Of a stretch of 64,000 bases of DNA, positions 47,094 through 59,686 are shown piece by piece. The stretch covers positions 6,944,001-7,008,000 of the forward strand of contig CAUJLY010000003.1 of assembly GCA_963281155.1 (NCBI GenBank), in the 5' to 3' direction. Positions within the stretch are counted from its first letter, which is position 1; each line of letters starts with the position of its first letter. Both the position numbers and the translations under genes were made by a program. The notes below the pieces were generated by a model. That model made no database searches and was not told where the DNA came from. It saw nothing but the letters and a program-made list of their open reading frames with translations. The DNA comes from Rhabditophanes sp. KR3021 (lineage: Eukaryota; Nematoda; Chromadorea; Rhabditida; Alloionematidae).

Positions 47094-47400
47094 TTCGAAT
47101 AAACAAACTTTGAATGAAAAGCTAAAAGAGAGGAATCAATACAATATTTATTGAAGTGCGAAAATTGTGATTCGTAGATTAGAATTTAAGCTGCTTTGAA
47201 AGGAAGCCCGTTGTTACCAACTTAGTTTTCAAGTTTGTTTTAAATAAAAGTTCAATTTATTTATTATCTGCTTGGTAATTATTTGTTTTACTTGGACTTC
47301 TTTTTGTGGAAGTGACTTGTTTCCAACAACAAAAACAAATTGTCTCAGAACGATAAAGTTGCTAAACAACATCCTTCGCATTCAATAAAAATATTTAAAG
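47094..47400. other. Divergent promoter region
   Basis: The 307 bp between the starts of the coiled-coil gene (-) and RBM22 (+), likely a shared bidirectional promoter. No TATA box near either start. Confidence 0.45.
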
Positions 47401-48644
47401 ATGAATTCAAGAGCAGCAACTGACTATAATCGCAGAGGTGAAGAAGATACAGGGGTAAGTTTTAATATTAATTGAATTATTATTTTTGTTTTAGGAGTTT
47501 CCCATTCTTTGCGAAACATGTCTTGGAAGCAATCCTTACTTGCGTATGGTAAGTTTTTGATTACAATTTTGGAATAATTTAGATGTTTTAGATGAAATGT
47601 AAAAACTCCTCCGAATGTAAAGTATGCACCAGGATCTTTACGTCCTTCAGATGGCTGCCTGGTAAAGGAGCCAGGTACAAGTCAACTGAGATTTGTCAGT
47701 TGTGTGCAAAGATGAAGAATGTGTGCCAAACGTGTGCCTTGGACTTACAGTACGGCTTACCAGTTCAAGTTCGTGATCAAGTACTACAAATAAGTGATAA
47801 TATTCCTACTCAAGGCGCAAATCGAGATATGTATCTCCAACAGGCGGAGCGTGAGTTGGCACTGACTGATGGAACGACTCCAGGAGGAGCGTACGGCAAA
47901 ATTATCGATGATGGAAACAATCCTATTCTAAAAAGATTGGCGCGGACCCAGCCATATTACAACCGGAATGCCTCTCATATCTGCTCTTTCTTTGTTAAAG
48001 GTGAATGCAAGAGGGGTGATGAATGCCCGTATCGTCACGAAATGCCGAAAGATCCAGACAATCCACTCAACAACCAAAATTTGAAAGATAGGTACTATGG
48101 ACAAAACGATCCTGTTGCCTTGAAGATGCTCAACAAAATTAATGGCATGCCAAAGTTAGTGGCTCCAACAGATGATAGTATCACGACGTTGTATGTTGGA
48201 GGGATCGGAAATGACAATGAAGTTACTGAGGAGGATTTGCAAGGAACGTTCTATCAATATGGAGAGGTGAGGAGCATCAAGATCTGTCAGGACAAAGGTT
48301 GTGCGTTTGTTCAATTCGCGCACCGAGAATCCGCTGACAAAGCTGCAAAAGCCTGCTTTAACAACACGGTCCTTAAAGGAAAAAGATTAGCCGTAAGATG
48401 GGGAAATCCGCAGACTCAAAAAGTCCAATACAAACCTTCGGTGGAATTGGCGCCTGAATTGCCTTCATTCGAATCTCCTTACGAAATCGGAACGGGTAAT
48501 GCCTCAAAAAGAAAAGCGTTTGGCATGGATGAGGCAGTGGCATCAAAGAAGGCGGTTTTCCATGTTCCTACTATTGTTAATGCTGCGGGTACTTCTAAAT
48601 CAATGGGACAGTATCCGAGTACGCAACATGACTATGAGCATTAA
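47401..48644 (+). CDS. RBM22: RBM22 pre-mRNA splicing factor (Slt11/Ecm2 family)
   Basis: Spliceosomal RNA-binding protein contacting U6 and the intron in the catalytic complex. Exons 47401-47454, 47495-47548, 47592-48644 with introns of 40 and 43 bp, all phase 0; 386 residues. Start MNSRAATDYNRRGEEDTG resembles the SNTYNRQ start of human RBM22. Then EFPILCETCLGSNPYLRM and a cysteine-rich zinc region (CKVCTRIFTSFRWLPG, CQLCAKMKNVCQTC, DLQYGLPVQVRD), a CCCH finger (CSFFVKGECKRGDECPYRH), NLKDRYYG, and an RRM (TTLYVGGIG, CAFVQFAHRESA, LAVRWG). At the second intron two AG acceptors occur nine bases apart; only the downstream one (47590-47591) avoids a stop. The proline-rich human tail is shortened. 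Confidence 0.97.
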
Positions 48645-49051
48645 CTTTGTTCCATGGGAAACATGTTTCACTGGACTCCAAGTTTCTGCTTTACCAAGTA
48701 CAAACTTAATTATAAAAATTAACTTTATTTTTTGGTCTTCTTTGTTATTTTTGTGCTTTTAATAATAATTTTTGATGTAAATAAAGTATTTCATCCCTCC
48801 CGTGTAATTTCAGCAATTGTATGATATATAAAAACTTTATTATAAATGCCATTTCTTTGTATATACCAAAAAGCCACCAAAATATATAATTTTACAACAT
48901 ATTATTACTTTTATATATAAAAGGACCCTTAATCTAAATCTTTTCCTATAGAGATCTGCAAAAATATTTAAAATAGTGTGGAGTTTGAAAAATAATTGAA
49001 AAGAGAAGATGTAAAGGTTGAGAGAGCAAAATATGTTTCATGTTGACTTGA
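48645..49051. other. Convergent 3' flanks of RBM22 and macoilin
   Basis: AATAAA at 48780-48785 serves RBM22; TTTATT near 48836 on the other strand could serve macoilin. No coding sequence. Confidence 0.5.
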
Positions 49052-51605
49052 CTAGTTTCCGTTGATGATAGCGCCATCGGCAGAAGGAGAAGTTTGAGAG
49101 GAGCCTTGATTACAATCATAGATGTAACTTTTCGGAGATACTTTGCCTCCTAAATGGCGGATTTGTTCAGTTAAGGTTTCGATTTCATTTTTAGCCGTCA
49201 TTAAACCGCGGAATAAAACTTGTTTAAATTTCGTTTCATCAGATAAACTATTTTGAAGGTGTTCGACTGTTTCACGCATTTTTATGAATTCAATTGAATA
49301 CTCATTAATTGGACTTTTCTTGGCTTCTTCCTCAAATACCCTCAATTTAGAACTCATTGAACTGATGGTATGTTCTTTTGTCTTATTGGAATCTTTCAAT
49401 TTCTCAATTTCAGCTTCATACAAAGCAACCTTATGCTTACAATTAACACTACACTCATAAACTAAAACCTTTTCCTTAACAAGAGCCTTTTTTCTTTCAT
49501 TAGCTAATTCCTTTTCTAACTCTACTTTCTTTAAACCGGAGTCAGTAACTAATTTATCCAACTTCTGAATTGTCAGAGCATCCTTTTCCCTTGTCTTATT
49601 AATAATAGAATTCTTGCTTTCCAATGAGTCAACTTTCAATTGCAAAATAGCAATCTCTGCACTTAATGTATATTCGTTGTTTTCGAGCTTATTAATCTTC
49701 TTGTTTAATTCTTCCTCTAATTCTTTTTGTTTTTCAAGATCTTCCTTTAATTTTGAATTTACTTCAATGCTAAAACTAATCAAAAAACTATTTTATGATG
49801 GATTTAACTTTATTAAGTTACCTTTCTTTATAACTAGTCAGACAGTCTTCAAATTTTTCATCTACATCTGATAAATTTGAGTAAGTGTTGTTGCAATGAT
49901 CTCCATTTGAAAGATGTCCGTTACAAGGAATAGGAGAATCTGATTTTCTGTTCATTTTTAGTGGACTAGAAGACTTTCTATTCTTTGGACCATTTTCCTG
50001 TGGCAGTTCTGTCCGCCCTTGAGCACTATTACCACGTTGCTTTCCTTTCTTTTTAGATTTACCATTGCCAACAGAGCATCCATTTGAAAAGGAATCATGT
50101 CCATTGCGCTCTTTCTCCATCAAATTAACCACCAAATCACTCCCATCAGCCAACTTCGTCCCAGTATCACTTACTACAACCCTCCTACCCTTATTGAACA
50201 TCACTTCACCACTATTAATCATGTTACAAAAGAACATCAAAAAACTCAACAAAACAGAAAAAAGTGGGTATCCAAAAATAGTCACAAGTGTGAATAAATT
50301 AACAAAAATAGAATCCTGATTCCGGCCAAGTAAACTATTGCTACAAGGGCATTCAAAATCTTCGATGTAATAATTTGTAGTTCCTTCTTCGGTAGTTCCA
50401 AAATTACTTTCATTTATCACAGGAACCCACCCATATTCTTTTCTTCTCGAAACTTTGTTGACATACATCGAGTCACGGTATTTTGTCGTACAAGTGCCTT
50501 GACAGCCTCGTTTGGTGCAGCAATCGGATACATACACGACGGGTTCTTGTTTTAGTTTGGCGTATTCTTGCCCACAATTGCAGGTGATATTTGCTCGAAC
50601 TTCATTTGGAATAAAAGTGGGGTCTATTATGGTGGAGTCTACGAAGACATAACTGCTCTGATCAGTGTTTTCTTTAAAAGAACCCGTGTAGCCATTTCCA
50701 CTTTCCTTGACTGTCAGAAAGGCGTTGATCTTTTGTTCTTAAATGAGTGTATCAAAACGATTAAAAATATCTACAACTTACCTTTCCCTTCCGCCCAATC
50801 CATCACCTTATACTTAATAGTCCTGAAAGCAACATAAATAAAACTCCAAAACCCTCAACTTACCGAACCCAACAAAATATGCAACTACAAAAGACATCAC
50901 CCAAGCAATGTGCCGCCAAGAAGATCATTATCTTATCAATACTCCAATCATTTAAAAAGAAACTCAAAATCGTAGCCTCATTTGTAAAGTCCACAATATT
51001 AATACCATCCGGCCCGGTCGGACTACCAACATTAGTAATAAAGTATCTGGAGATAGATTCAATATCAAAAAAGTTTCTATAAATAACTCGCATTGAATTT
51101 CGGATGAATATTAGGTTGTCTTCGATTGGTTCTCTCAACTTTAATTCAAATAGTAGAAGAAGGCCGAAGATGAAGAGGTGCGGAATTGCAATTGTCCGAT
51201 TGCCTATATGAAGCCAATGAATTGTAATTATATGAAAAACTTACTCATTTTATATATACACAAAAACCACATACTCAAACTCGCCACCATCACCAAATAA
51301 GGTACAGGTACAAAAAATAAAAAACCCAAATCAGCCATAAATCTAACTATATTATTAGAACTAGCTTTCAATAAACCAATACAATTAAAATTCATTCCAT
51401 AAGCTTTAACAGCATGGTAGCTAATTTCAGACCATACTATGAATGGATAAAATAATTCGAGTCTTATTCTTGACCATACTCCAAATCCAATCACTGCCAC
51501 CAAAAAGAATATTATCTTTAAATAAGTTGCTACGGAAAGGGATGTTGAGGAGTTGGCAAATTTAGAGGTTGATCTTTTGTCATTTAGCTTTTTTATTTTG
51601 ATCAT
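49052..51605 (-). CDS. Macoilin with cysteine-rich insert
   Basis: Macoilin is an ER/nuclear-envelope multi-pass protein with a coiled-coil tail that affects neuronal excitability. Exons on minus: 51605-51245, 51203-50864, 50822-50782, 50737-49822, 49775-49052; introns 41, 41, 44 and 46 bp; 793 residues. Family marks: LFYPFIVWSEISYHAVKAYG, FLFFVPVPYLVM, IFLAAHCLGD (human FAAHCIGY), YKVMDWAEGKEQKI, a low-complexity middle, and the tail coiled coil with LQNSLSDETKFKQVLFRGL (human LENSLSAETRIKLDLFSAL). Between the fifth hydrophobic segment and the low-complexity region is an insert not in human macoilin: about residues 258-390, with CNC, CC, C, C and CPC cysteines and an NIT site, followed by an extra hydrophobic segment (392-421, FGYPLFSVLLSFLMFF). 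The E3/E4 junction uses the inner AG (TTTAAG) to keep frame. Confidence 0.9.
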
Positions 51606-54600
51606 ACTATAAAGGGAAGGTTTATTTAGTTGTTTGAAGTTAAATGGTATAAACGATGATAAGATGAGCGTAGATCAGATTAAATAAATTATATAAACAT
51701 CTGACAACCAACACAATACCACTACAATCAAGCCGAAAAAGATAAACCTCGAAAGAAAAGTTTATAAATACCTTAAAATGACCCTACTCAATTCTAATAA
51801 CAAAAGTTAAGTGGCTACAAGTCCCGTATAGCCCCCAACATTAAATCGATAAGACTATTTTTTTTGAAGGCAAAAGACAGCCTTGGGACACAAGAGAGGC
51901 ACACAAACCGGGCAAAACATATGTACAAGTGAATATGTATACACATATATATTTTAAATTGAAGTTCCTACCAACACAAACTCACCACCACCCCCATTTA
52001 AGCCCAAAACGATTATTTGGATTCAAAAATATGATAAAAAGATTCAATAATTGGTGGGAGCTTCAACTAAATGTTTAATTTATTTTTTGTATCCTCTCTA
52101 TATGATTAACACCAATCGTTACACATATCTAATGTAGGGGTTAGTTTTGGTAGTAAATAAAGTTAATGTCAATGATATCAATATGAATGTATCCATCTAA
52201 CTATGTTTTAAGGGTGTACATCCCCGAATACTTGACACAATAATAATATCCCGAGACTGCCCATTGGTCTTGTCTCCTCAATTTGTGCCTTTTAATTTAT
52301 TGAAGCAGGATCTAGGAGAAAAAGTGTGAGGGGGAGATGTGATTTGGAAAGGCACAAAAAATAATGTTAATACTGGAGAAATAACAACAAAGTATATCAT
52401 CATTGTATTGGGATCTTTAACACTTTACTCTATTTATTGTTTAAGGGTGGCAGAAGCTTTTATTTGGAAGAGCTTTAGATGGTGGGATGGGTTGGTGGTA
52501 ATTGGAGGGGATAGCAATTTGGTGGATAATTATTTCGAAATGGTAAGTAAGAACGTGATTCTTTTGTAATTAGCATGTTAGTCACCATAGTAATGACCGC
52601 ATTTCTTCCATGGACTCAGTAATAAAAAATGAATTATTTCCAAAAGTCCTCAAAAAACATGAAGTTATTTTTGTTATCACTTTAAAACGAAAAAATTGGC
52701 AATGTAAATATTTTTCCAAGTATATCTAATCGAAGTCTCACTAAAAAATAACTGTCTATAAGAACAGGACATTTTTTTAGCGCCTTAATACAAAATAATA
52801 GAATTTTTTCAGTCCCAGTCTACATAAATAAATGAACTAACAAAAAAATGATTTATTATTATCAAAAGTTTACTACTTAAAAGTCTTTTAAAAAATAGAA
52901 TTAATTTTGATAAACAAAACAAAAATTAAAGAATGTTGATATTTATATTAGAAGTTACGTACATACTTTATTTCATTAAGCTTAATTATATTTTTAAAAA
53001 GCTTAGTAATATTTTGGGGAATAGCAATCAACAATCATATACATTTACAAGATAGGAAGCTCACGAATATAACATATATCCGAACCAAGCTTTAGCTCAA
53101 ACTTTATCCCACCAATAATTATAAAAGACCCTTCTAAATTAAAAACTTTACCCATCTTCTCAAATTATTAAAACCAAAAGGAAGTTGTTTGATACTAATT
53201 ACGAAGTAATATCACCAACCAGCAAACAAATATAAATAGACTCATACGTTAACTAGTGAAATGATATCGAAACGATTGGCAGGGCAAAAAAAAGTATCAT
53301 TTTTAGGATATATTTACTTTATATGTGATGTTTCCGTACTTTTTGTTTCTTATTAGCTTTATTGGGTGGAAGAGATACATTTTGATATTGCAATTTCCTG
53401 TTAATATTTTTTAAACCATTTCAGAAAGTTCAGACAAAATTGATGCAAATTAAATAAATGACGAAATAAGTTATGTAATAAATTATGAAATATATTTCCT
53501 TGTCAAGATTAACTTTTACCAAATAATAAATTTTCACCTAATCAGGTGTTAATGAGCTTAAACTGATGTTTTGGCCTTTTAGAGGTTTTCCTAACCAAGG
53601 TAAATAACAGAATTTATATGTATGCACGACAGCCTTTGATGAATGTTTAATTTTTAGTTAAATATGGTGAAGTTTATTTTCCTTGGTTGGGTATACTTTT
53701 GACTAATTATTAGGTGTTGGAGTTATGGCTAAGGGTAATTATGAAGTTAGTCAATGCAAATGATTTTTGTAGGACAGGGTTACGCAATAGTGGCACGATG
53801 TATTTTATAATAAAGAAGGGCATTTGATTCAAAATACCCAACAAGCAACAATTTGGATGGAAGATAAAATAAATCTAAATAATTGTTATAGAAAGTGTTT
53901 AAAAAATTACATTCCTACCACAAATGAGCCTTTAAGTGTGATTGTTGTTGTTATCGTACAGAGTGCATGTAAGCATTCCAATTAGGTCATTCCATTTTAT
54001 GTGGTAAAATATCCATCTATCTAGCTGTATATAAATTAAGAGCCAAAAAAGTATACTATAGTAGTTGTAAAGTGAAATTTGTTATTTTTCCACTTATTTG
54101 AGCAATTTAATAAATAAAACTGAATTACCAAAAACCAAATAATTAATTTAAAATGAATTGGATATGAATTTTAGATGATGAGGGAGATGTGGCAGTATCT
54201 AGTCAAGGAACCACACTTAATTTGGCAAACATTAAAGGTGTTTTGATGAAATGTATTCTCCTGTAGTATGAATTGTTTTTTTAAGTAAGACAGGTGTGAA
54301 GAGTTGTTTGATATTATTGTTATCACAGATGTTTTGATGAAAGAACTTTTTGATTGCTTTGATGCTAATTTATTTGTGTGTGTTAATTTCGCACAAATGA
54401 GGAAGGATATGGCCTTTTCGGATACAATAATAGTTTTTGTTGATTTATTGGAAAAAGGTGTTCCTTTTGGAATCAAAATGGTTGCCATGGCAATGCATGA
54501 ATGTAGACTCCATTTGCTACGATAACTTGGAGCCCCATTAAATTTAATTTGTCCCGATAAAAGTCCAATTATTATATAATTATTACCTATTTTAACTCGT

Positions 54601-55803
54601 GCCAAAATTATTACTAAGTATATATCATTCCTATAGATAATTAAAAAACCTGAATAACATCCAAAAACAAACAGTACTCAAGTACTTTTTGTGTGAACAA
54701 AAGCATTTAACAATAATGTTTTTGTGTTACGTAAATTTAAACAAAATAGCGGCAACATAGACAAGTTTGAAGGATTAATAAATACAAAAGTTGGGCCTTT
54801 TCTGATAATCATATTATATGTTTTCTTCAAAGCAAGTCAACTATTATTAATACTCTTTTTAACGGCAAGACGAGAAGATGATGATATTTGGTGTAGACTA
54901 AAATTCATTTTGATGATTAGGGATTTGGTAAACTTTATAAAGCAAGGATCGTACGAGATAAAAAGTATCATACGTTTGTGAGCTCGTTAGCAAAGAAAAT
55001 GACAAAATATCATTTTTCTAACACCTACCGACACTAAGTGCTTTTCTTTTTGGCTTCATTTTCAAAAAAGAGACATCATTATCAAAGACTCTTCTTGTAT
55101 ACTATACAATTTCGCTTTCTTTTTAATTTAAAAAGTGCTTGCAAACAAATACAAAAGTTATAAATGGCCTTAACGAAGGAATAAATATCTAGAAGTAGCG
55201 CGATGATTGTATCATTAAAATATTACCAATTTATGCATATCAACAACACACTCTCCGAATCTTACATCATTCCATCTAAATGCTATTAAAAGCATAATTA
55301 AGAATAAATTTAAATAAAATTTAATTTTGGACTCATTCAATTTTATAATTACACTAAACTATTACGAAATATGTCACTCATATATTATTTACCTAACCAT
55401 ACCTAAAATGTAACACATAATTAGGTTTGTCAAAATAAAGTAATTAAAAGTGTTGTGACACATCCTATAGTTGGCATCAATTAAAAGCTTCACTAACATA
55501 CAGCAAAATTAAACTTTACCAGAAATATTTTAAACACGTTAATAATATTATATTCTGATTTATGTACCTTTGTTATTAATATTGATACAGTATATTGCAG
55601 TAGAGGCCATCCAATGAAATGTGTTTTTTGTTAATGTCATCAGAATTTGTAGGTACATAAATTACCGCAAAGCAATTATATTTTTTCGATAAAAACAGGC
55701 GGAAAAGATTGGGAAAATAAAAATAAAAACAATTATGCCGTGTATGCTCATCCTTTATATTTAAAAGAGAGAATCTATTTAACTGTTTATTTTAGGTACA
55801 AAG
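51606..55803. other. 4.2 kb mostly non-coding
   Basis: Upstream of macoilin. AT-rich with no recognised gene. On plus at about 54170-54530 there are two open pieces (DDEGDVAVSSQGTTLNLANI and LFDIIVITDVLMKELFDCF ... HECRLHLLR) that could be spliced in phase across about 31 bases, which is shorter than any other intron here; they may be a decayed gene. The end at 55797 is a TTTTAG acceptor before the next gene. Confidence 0.45.
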
Positions 55804-56145
55804 ATGGAAACCAAAAAGTATACGCTAGATTCATCAATCCAAGAAGTAAAACATAAAGGGCGACTGCCGATCATTTTTAATGAAGACAAACCACGAATAA
55901 GTTTTTGCAAATTAAAGTTAATTCCACTAAAATCAGTAACTTTATCTCGTATAGAAGAAATGCAAAAAGAAGCTTTAGAAAAGATGGAAGAATATGAGCG
56001 TAAAATTAAAGAAGAACAAAATGAAAGTAACAAAAGCAGTGAGATTGTTGTTGAACCCACGACTAAGGATACATTGCCCATTGATGAACAACCGCCATCT
56101 TCATCCAAACAAGGCACAACAGATGTTTGGAGCGCGTCTGATTGA
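55804..56145 (+). CDS. Small acidic/helical protein, unknown
   Basis: 113 residues starting METKKYTLDSSIQEVKHKG, directly after TTTATTTTAG|GTACAAAG, which looks like a splice acceptor a few bases before the ATG (5' UTR intron or trans-splice site). The middle has a charged helix (LSRIEEMQKEALEKMEEYER and KIKEEQNE), the C-terminus is Pro/Ser/Thr-rich and ends DVWSASD. No signal peptide, no membrane segment. I do not recognise it. If an upstream exon joins at the acceptor, the true start could be elsewhere. It is convergent with the thioredoxin-fold gene. Confidence 0.5.
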   Translation: METKKYTLDSSIQEVKHKGRLPIIFNEDKPRISFCKLKLIPLKSVTLSRIEEMQKEALEKMEEYERKIKEEQNESNKSSEIVVEPTTKDTLPIDEQPPSSSKQGTTDVWSASD

Positions 56146-56340
56146 TTCATCTTTAACTATCCACACACACATACAATACAATCTAAATTTCCGTTTTTTA
56201 TTATTATAATAAAATATCTTCTTTTGTAGTCAACGTTTAGGCAAGATTAAATGCACATTTATAAAAAATTATTATGTTAACACCTGCCTGACATGTTCTT
56301 ATAAATTTAAGAAACAAATAGCATATTTATTGATATATAT

Positions 56341-59300
56341 TTACTTGTTTTTGTCTTCCATATTTTCACTATTGCCAACAACTTGAGCAGCTTTAATTTT
56401 GTGAGCTTTGTAAAAGAGGGATATTGTGCATACAATAATTAAACTTCCTACCCCGACCACTGTTAACTTTTGAGAATCATCTGCTGCTTCGAGAATCCAT
56501 TCTTTGCCTAGAAGTAATAGTATTAATGTGATGCATTTTTTTTCATTCTCTAATATTTTATATTCAGCTTATCTTGTCAAAAGACATTCAATAGTAAGGC
56601 CCACATTTATTTCTTCAACAAACCTGTTTCCCATAGATTTTCCACTAAAGAAGGAGCTTCTGGGATTCGGTGGCCTCTTTGGTCTGCATACCGTGACAAA
56701 CTGAATAACACCAGTGTTTTAACATCCTTAGCTGGGTCATTATACCGATACATCTTGCCTCTAAATAGATAAACATTAAATGTCCTTATTTTTGATTTTA
56801 ACTGCATTTATTTGGGATGGTGCCATTGTAAGTTTAGATGTTCAGAACAATTATTTATACCTTATTTAGGACTTTAAGGAGTTGCCTAAAGATTCCCATA
56901 TTTATGTGGTACTTGATGCAAATCAGACAAAGAACCTGTCAAAGGAATGGCAAAGCAAAGATGTTTCGCTAGGTATGGTGGATGAAGGGCATACGACACT
57001 CAAAGAATCGACTTTGCCACATCTTTTAAAAGGAAGGTTGTATTGAAATATTCCACTCAACAGAAAAGATGCCAGAGTTGAAGTCCTTGCTATGGAGGAT
57101 GGTATTAGCAAGAGTGGACCAGCAATGACTAATTGTGGAGCAAGTCCATCTATGGAGGAGTTTGTCATGCTTCTCTATCCGGGCACTCTGAAATTATTAA
57201 GAGACTACCTTATTAGGGCCTGTTGGATGAACATGATACTTACACAATGAAACCAATTCCTAATCCAAATAGGGAAAGTCGTATCGTGAAAGGCCTTAAG
57301 CACAAAGTGAAAGCTGTATGAGAACATTCAGTGACATAGCAAGTGTTTCTTACCATTTGAAGGTGAGAGTTTGTTCTGAGTTGAGAAGTGAGGTAGTCAT
57401 ACCTTTTGAGAATGAAAAGAAGTTATCGCATATTGAATTGGGGCTAAATTTAAGGAATGAACTGAAGAAAGCAAAGTCCCGCAATGGGGGAACAAAGTGT
57501 TATGTTAGATTTACTCGCACATCTGAATGTTAAGAAGTTAACTTATGTTCAATTTATTAGACTCATCTGCTACTGTGGTGTTTCGGAGTTGTCGAAAAGA
57601 GATTTGATCACTATAATAACGATGTTAAGCGTCGCTATTCGAGATTCATCCCCCTGAATGCTAAAGATACACTAATTACTGACATCTTAGAATACAAGAG
57701 AAAGATGGTGGCAGTTTCTATTGATGGATTGTCTTCAAAGGAAGCCCTTGTTCTCGAATACTCAGTCATTATGGACCGTCAGAATGTCTTGGCAAACATT
57801 GACTCCTCGGCCAATATAATGACGTCATGATTAAGAAACATCCTACTATTGTTAAGAAGATGTCAAGCATTGCCTTCATCAATATAGAGGACAATTTAAT
57901 TAATAGTATTGAATAATATCCTATATGCTTTTAATATTTTCCCCATTTTAATAAATGTTTCGGTTTCTTTATTCTTGATTGTTTTAAATCATACCTAAAA
58001 TGAAAATAAAATTACATGATAAGGGCACCAACAAAACGAACCGATGAAGTAATAAGAAAGTTGGGGTGTTGTGTTCATCTACTCTAAATCTTTCTGTTAC
58101 ATCATCGTTTATTGTGGTATCAATCTTGCCACAATGAACTAGGCCTCGTAGTTTATGTGCTACTGTTTCGAATACTGGAATAAAAGCCCGGTCGTCAACA
58201 TCATCTCCGTCGTAACTTGAAAAATATCCTAATTAATAATAAATATAACCAAATAACTTACAACATAACAAACCAATCTAGAGCTCCCTCGTCCGGTAAA
58301 AACGAATTAGTTCTGGCTTCAAAGTTATAGTCTGTCAAATCCCAAGTTGCAACTTCATCGTGAGCTCTGATCCACCTCAAGACAACTTCGGAATCAGTGA
58401 AATCACCTGTTTAATGCAAAATAAATTTAATGTAATTTAAAATATCTTTTTAATTGTGGATGGCTCCATGAGTAGCAGAGGAAGAGCAATTGCTTGTTGA
58501 AAGATGTGTTTATTAAGTAACATTGTACTAATAAAGTCATTTTAAGAAATTTGGAATGATTTAATTTGAATTTAAAATGAATATTGAAGATGCTTTACAA
58601 CGCCGAGAATTATTAAGGAATAATTCATCCGCATATTGTCACAATAACAAAGACAGTATTTTAGCTAATAAGAAAGAAAAAAGAGCATTGGGCAAAGGTG
58701 CAAAAGACAAGAATGCTGACGATTTAAATGATGATGAAAAGAAAGATGTGGAAAGACTTGCTGCTAATAAGAAGAGTGAGACAAGAAACACTATGACAAG
58801 AATAAAGAAAAAAGGTTAGCAAAAAATAAGAAATACTATGTTGGCAATAAAGAACAAATTAAAGTAAAAAATCTTCTAAAACAAAAGAAATGACAGCATC
58901 TGCACAGGCAGCAGATAAGTTATGGTCAAAAAAGTGGGAGCCACATCATTTAGCTGGTATGAGAAACAGGGAGTCTAAAAATGCCAGTAAATATAAAAGA
59001 CCAAAGGCATCTGAGGACGAAGGTTTAAAGAACAAAAAGGCCAAATCTAATCATAAGAAAGATATTCCTATTTTATATTTGTTTTAACAATTTGGGTAGA
59101 TATTTTTTAATAAATAAATTTGAAGACAACTCACCATCGTACAAAATAGGATTTCTTCGTCTAAAATAAATTAGAGAGGGAAAGGTGGTTACACCAAATT
59201 CTCTAGCAACTCTTCTATCATCAGTCTTGACTACTTCTACGTAGCCGGTGTTTTCTATGTCGTCGTCGATTTCTTCTACTTTTTGGAGACTATTCCCACA

Positions 59301-59686
59301 ATCTTCGCATTTCAACCTTCCATCATCTGCAAATTACAAATTAATTAAAAAATGAAAAACTCACAAAAGAAAACGACCAAATTCTTGGTACCTTCCTTAA
59401 GAAAATCTTCAATCTTATCCTCATCCACATCCTCAATCGTATAATCTTCATTATCATCATTTTTCTGAACATGGTGCCTTGGCGAACTAGGCCCAGGATC
59501 CTGAATTTTCTCACTCTGAACCGCCTTCCTTCCCTTCCCACTTTTTTTGTCAACAATAGGAGTTGCATGGTGAATAGCATCATCAGCCACCGTTCCCTTA
59601 GCATGTGAGTTTTTCTTCTTTGCCTCGATGGAACTAATCAAAGCTAGCAGCACCACCAATATGGCAAAGCCGTTTATCCTTGCCAT
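56341..59686 (-). CDS. Thioredoxin-fold, single-pass membrane ER protein
   Basis: Six exons on minus: 59686-59365, 59326-59135, 58406-58262, 58215-58042, 56760-56624, 56507-56341; all phases agree; 378 residues. Signal peptide MARINGFAILVVLLALISSIEA, a lysine-rich then acidic linker (NEDYTIEDVDEDKIEDFL), a thioredoxin-like domain with a CxxC site CEDC (RLKCEDCGNSLQKV) and a cis-Pro loop (VTTFPSLIYFRR), a second thioredoxin-like domain without CxxC (DWFVMFYDGDDVDD ... HNTPTFLLLHRG), one transmembrane helix (LTVVGVGSLIIVCTISLFY) and a short charged tail. The protein therefore resembles PDI/TMX-like ER oxidoreductases, type I orientation. The CEDC motif differs from CGHC of typical PDI. Two introns (0.7 and 1.3 kb) are long for this window and hold plus-strand remnants. 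Exact orthology unknown. Confidence 0.85.
56881..57930 (+). pseudogene. Decayed plus-strand coding block inside a thioredoxin-gene intron
   Basis: The 1.3-kb intron holds about 1 kb with coding texture on plus but many stops and shifts: DFKELPKDSHIYVVLDANQT, WQSKDVSLGMVDEGHTTLKE, then another frame with RKDARVEVLAMEDGISKSG, later LGLNLRNELKKAKSRNGG, LLAHLNVKKLTYVQFIRL and RRYSRFIPLNAKDTLITDIL with ALVLEYSVIMDRQNVLANID. No single frame exceeds about 70 codons. The protein is not recognised. It could be an inserted mobile-element gene or a retrocopy. Its base composition is less AT-rich than the flanks, consistent with former coding sequence. Confidence 0.5.
58577..59087 (+). pseudogene. Lysine-rich plus-strand fragment inside a thioredoxin-gene intron
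   Basis: ATG at 58577 opens 80 codons (MNIEDALQRRELLRNNSS ... NNKDSILANKKEKRA), stopping at 58817. A second frame resumes to about 58880 (KKRLAKNKKYYVGNKEQI) and a third from 58890 to 59087 (MTASAQAADKLWSKKW ... NHKKDIPILYLF). The repeated pattern [aromatic]-x-x-N-K-[DE]-x-I is like the basic NKE repeats in some transposon-associated proteins; this is only a resemblance. At least two frame changes make it non-functional. Confidence 0.4.
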
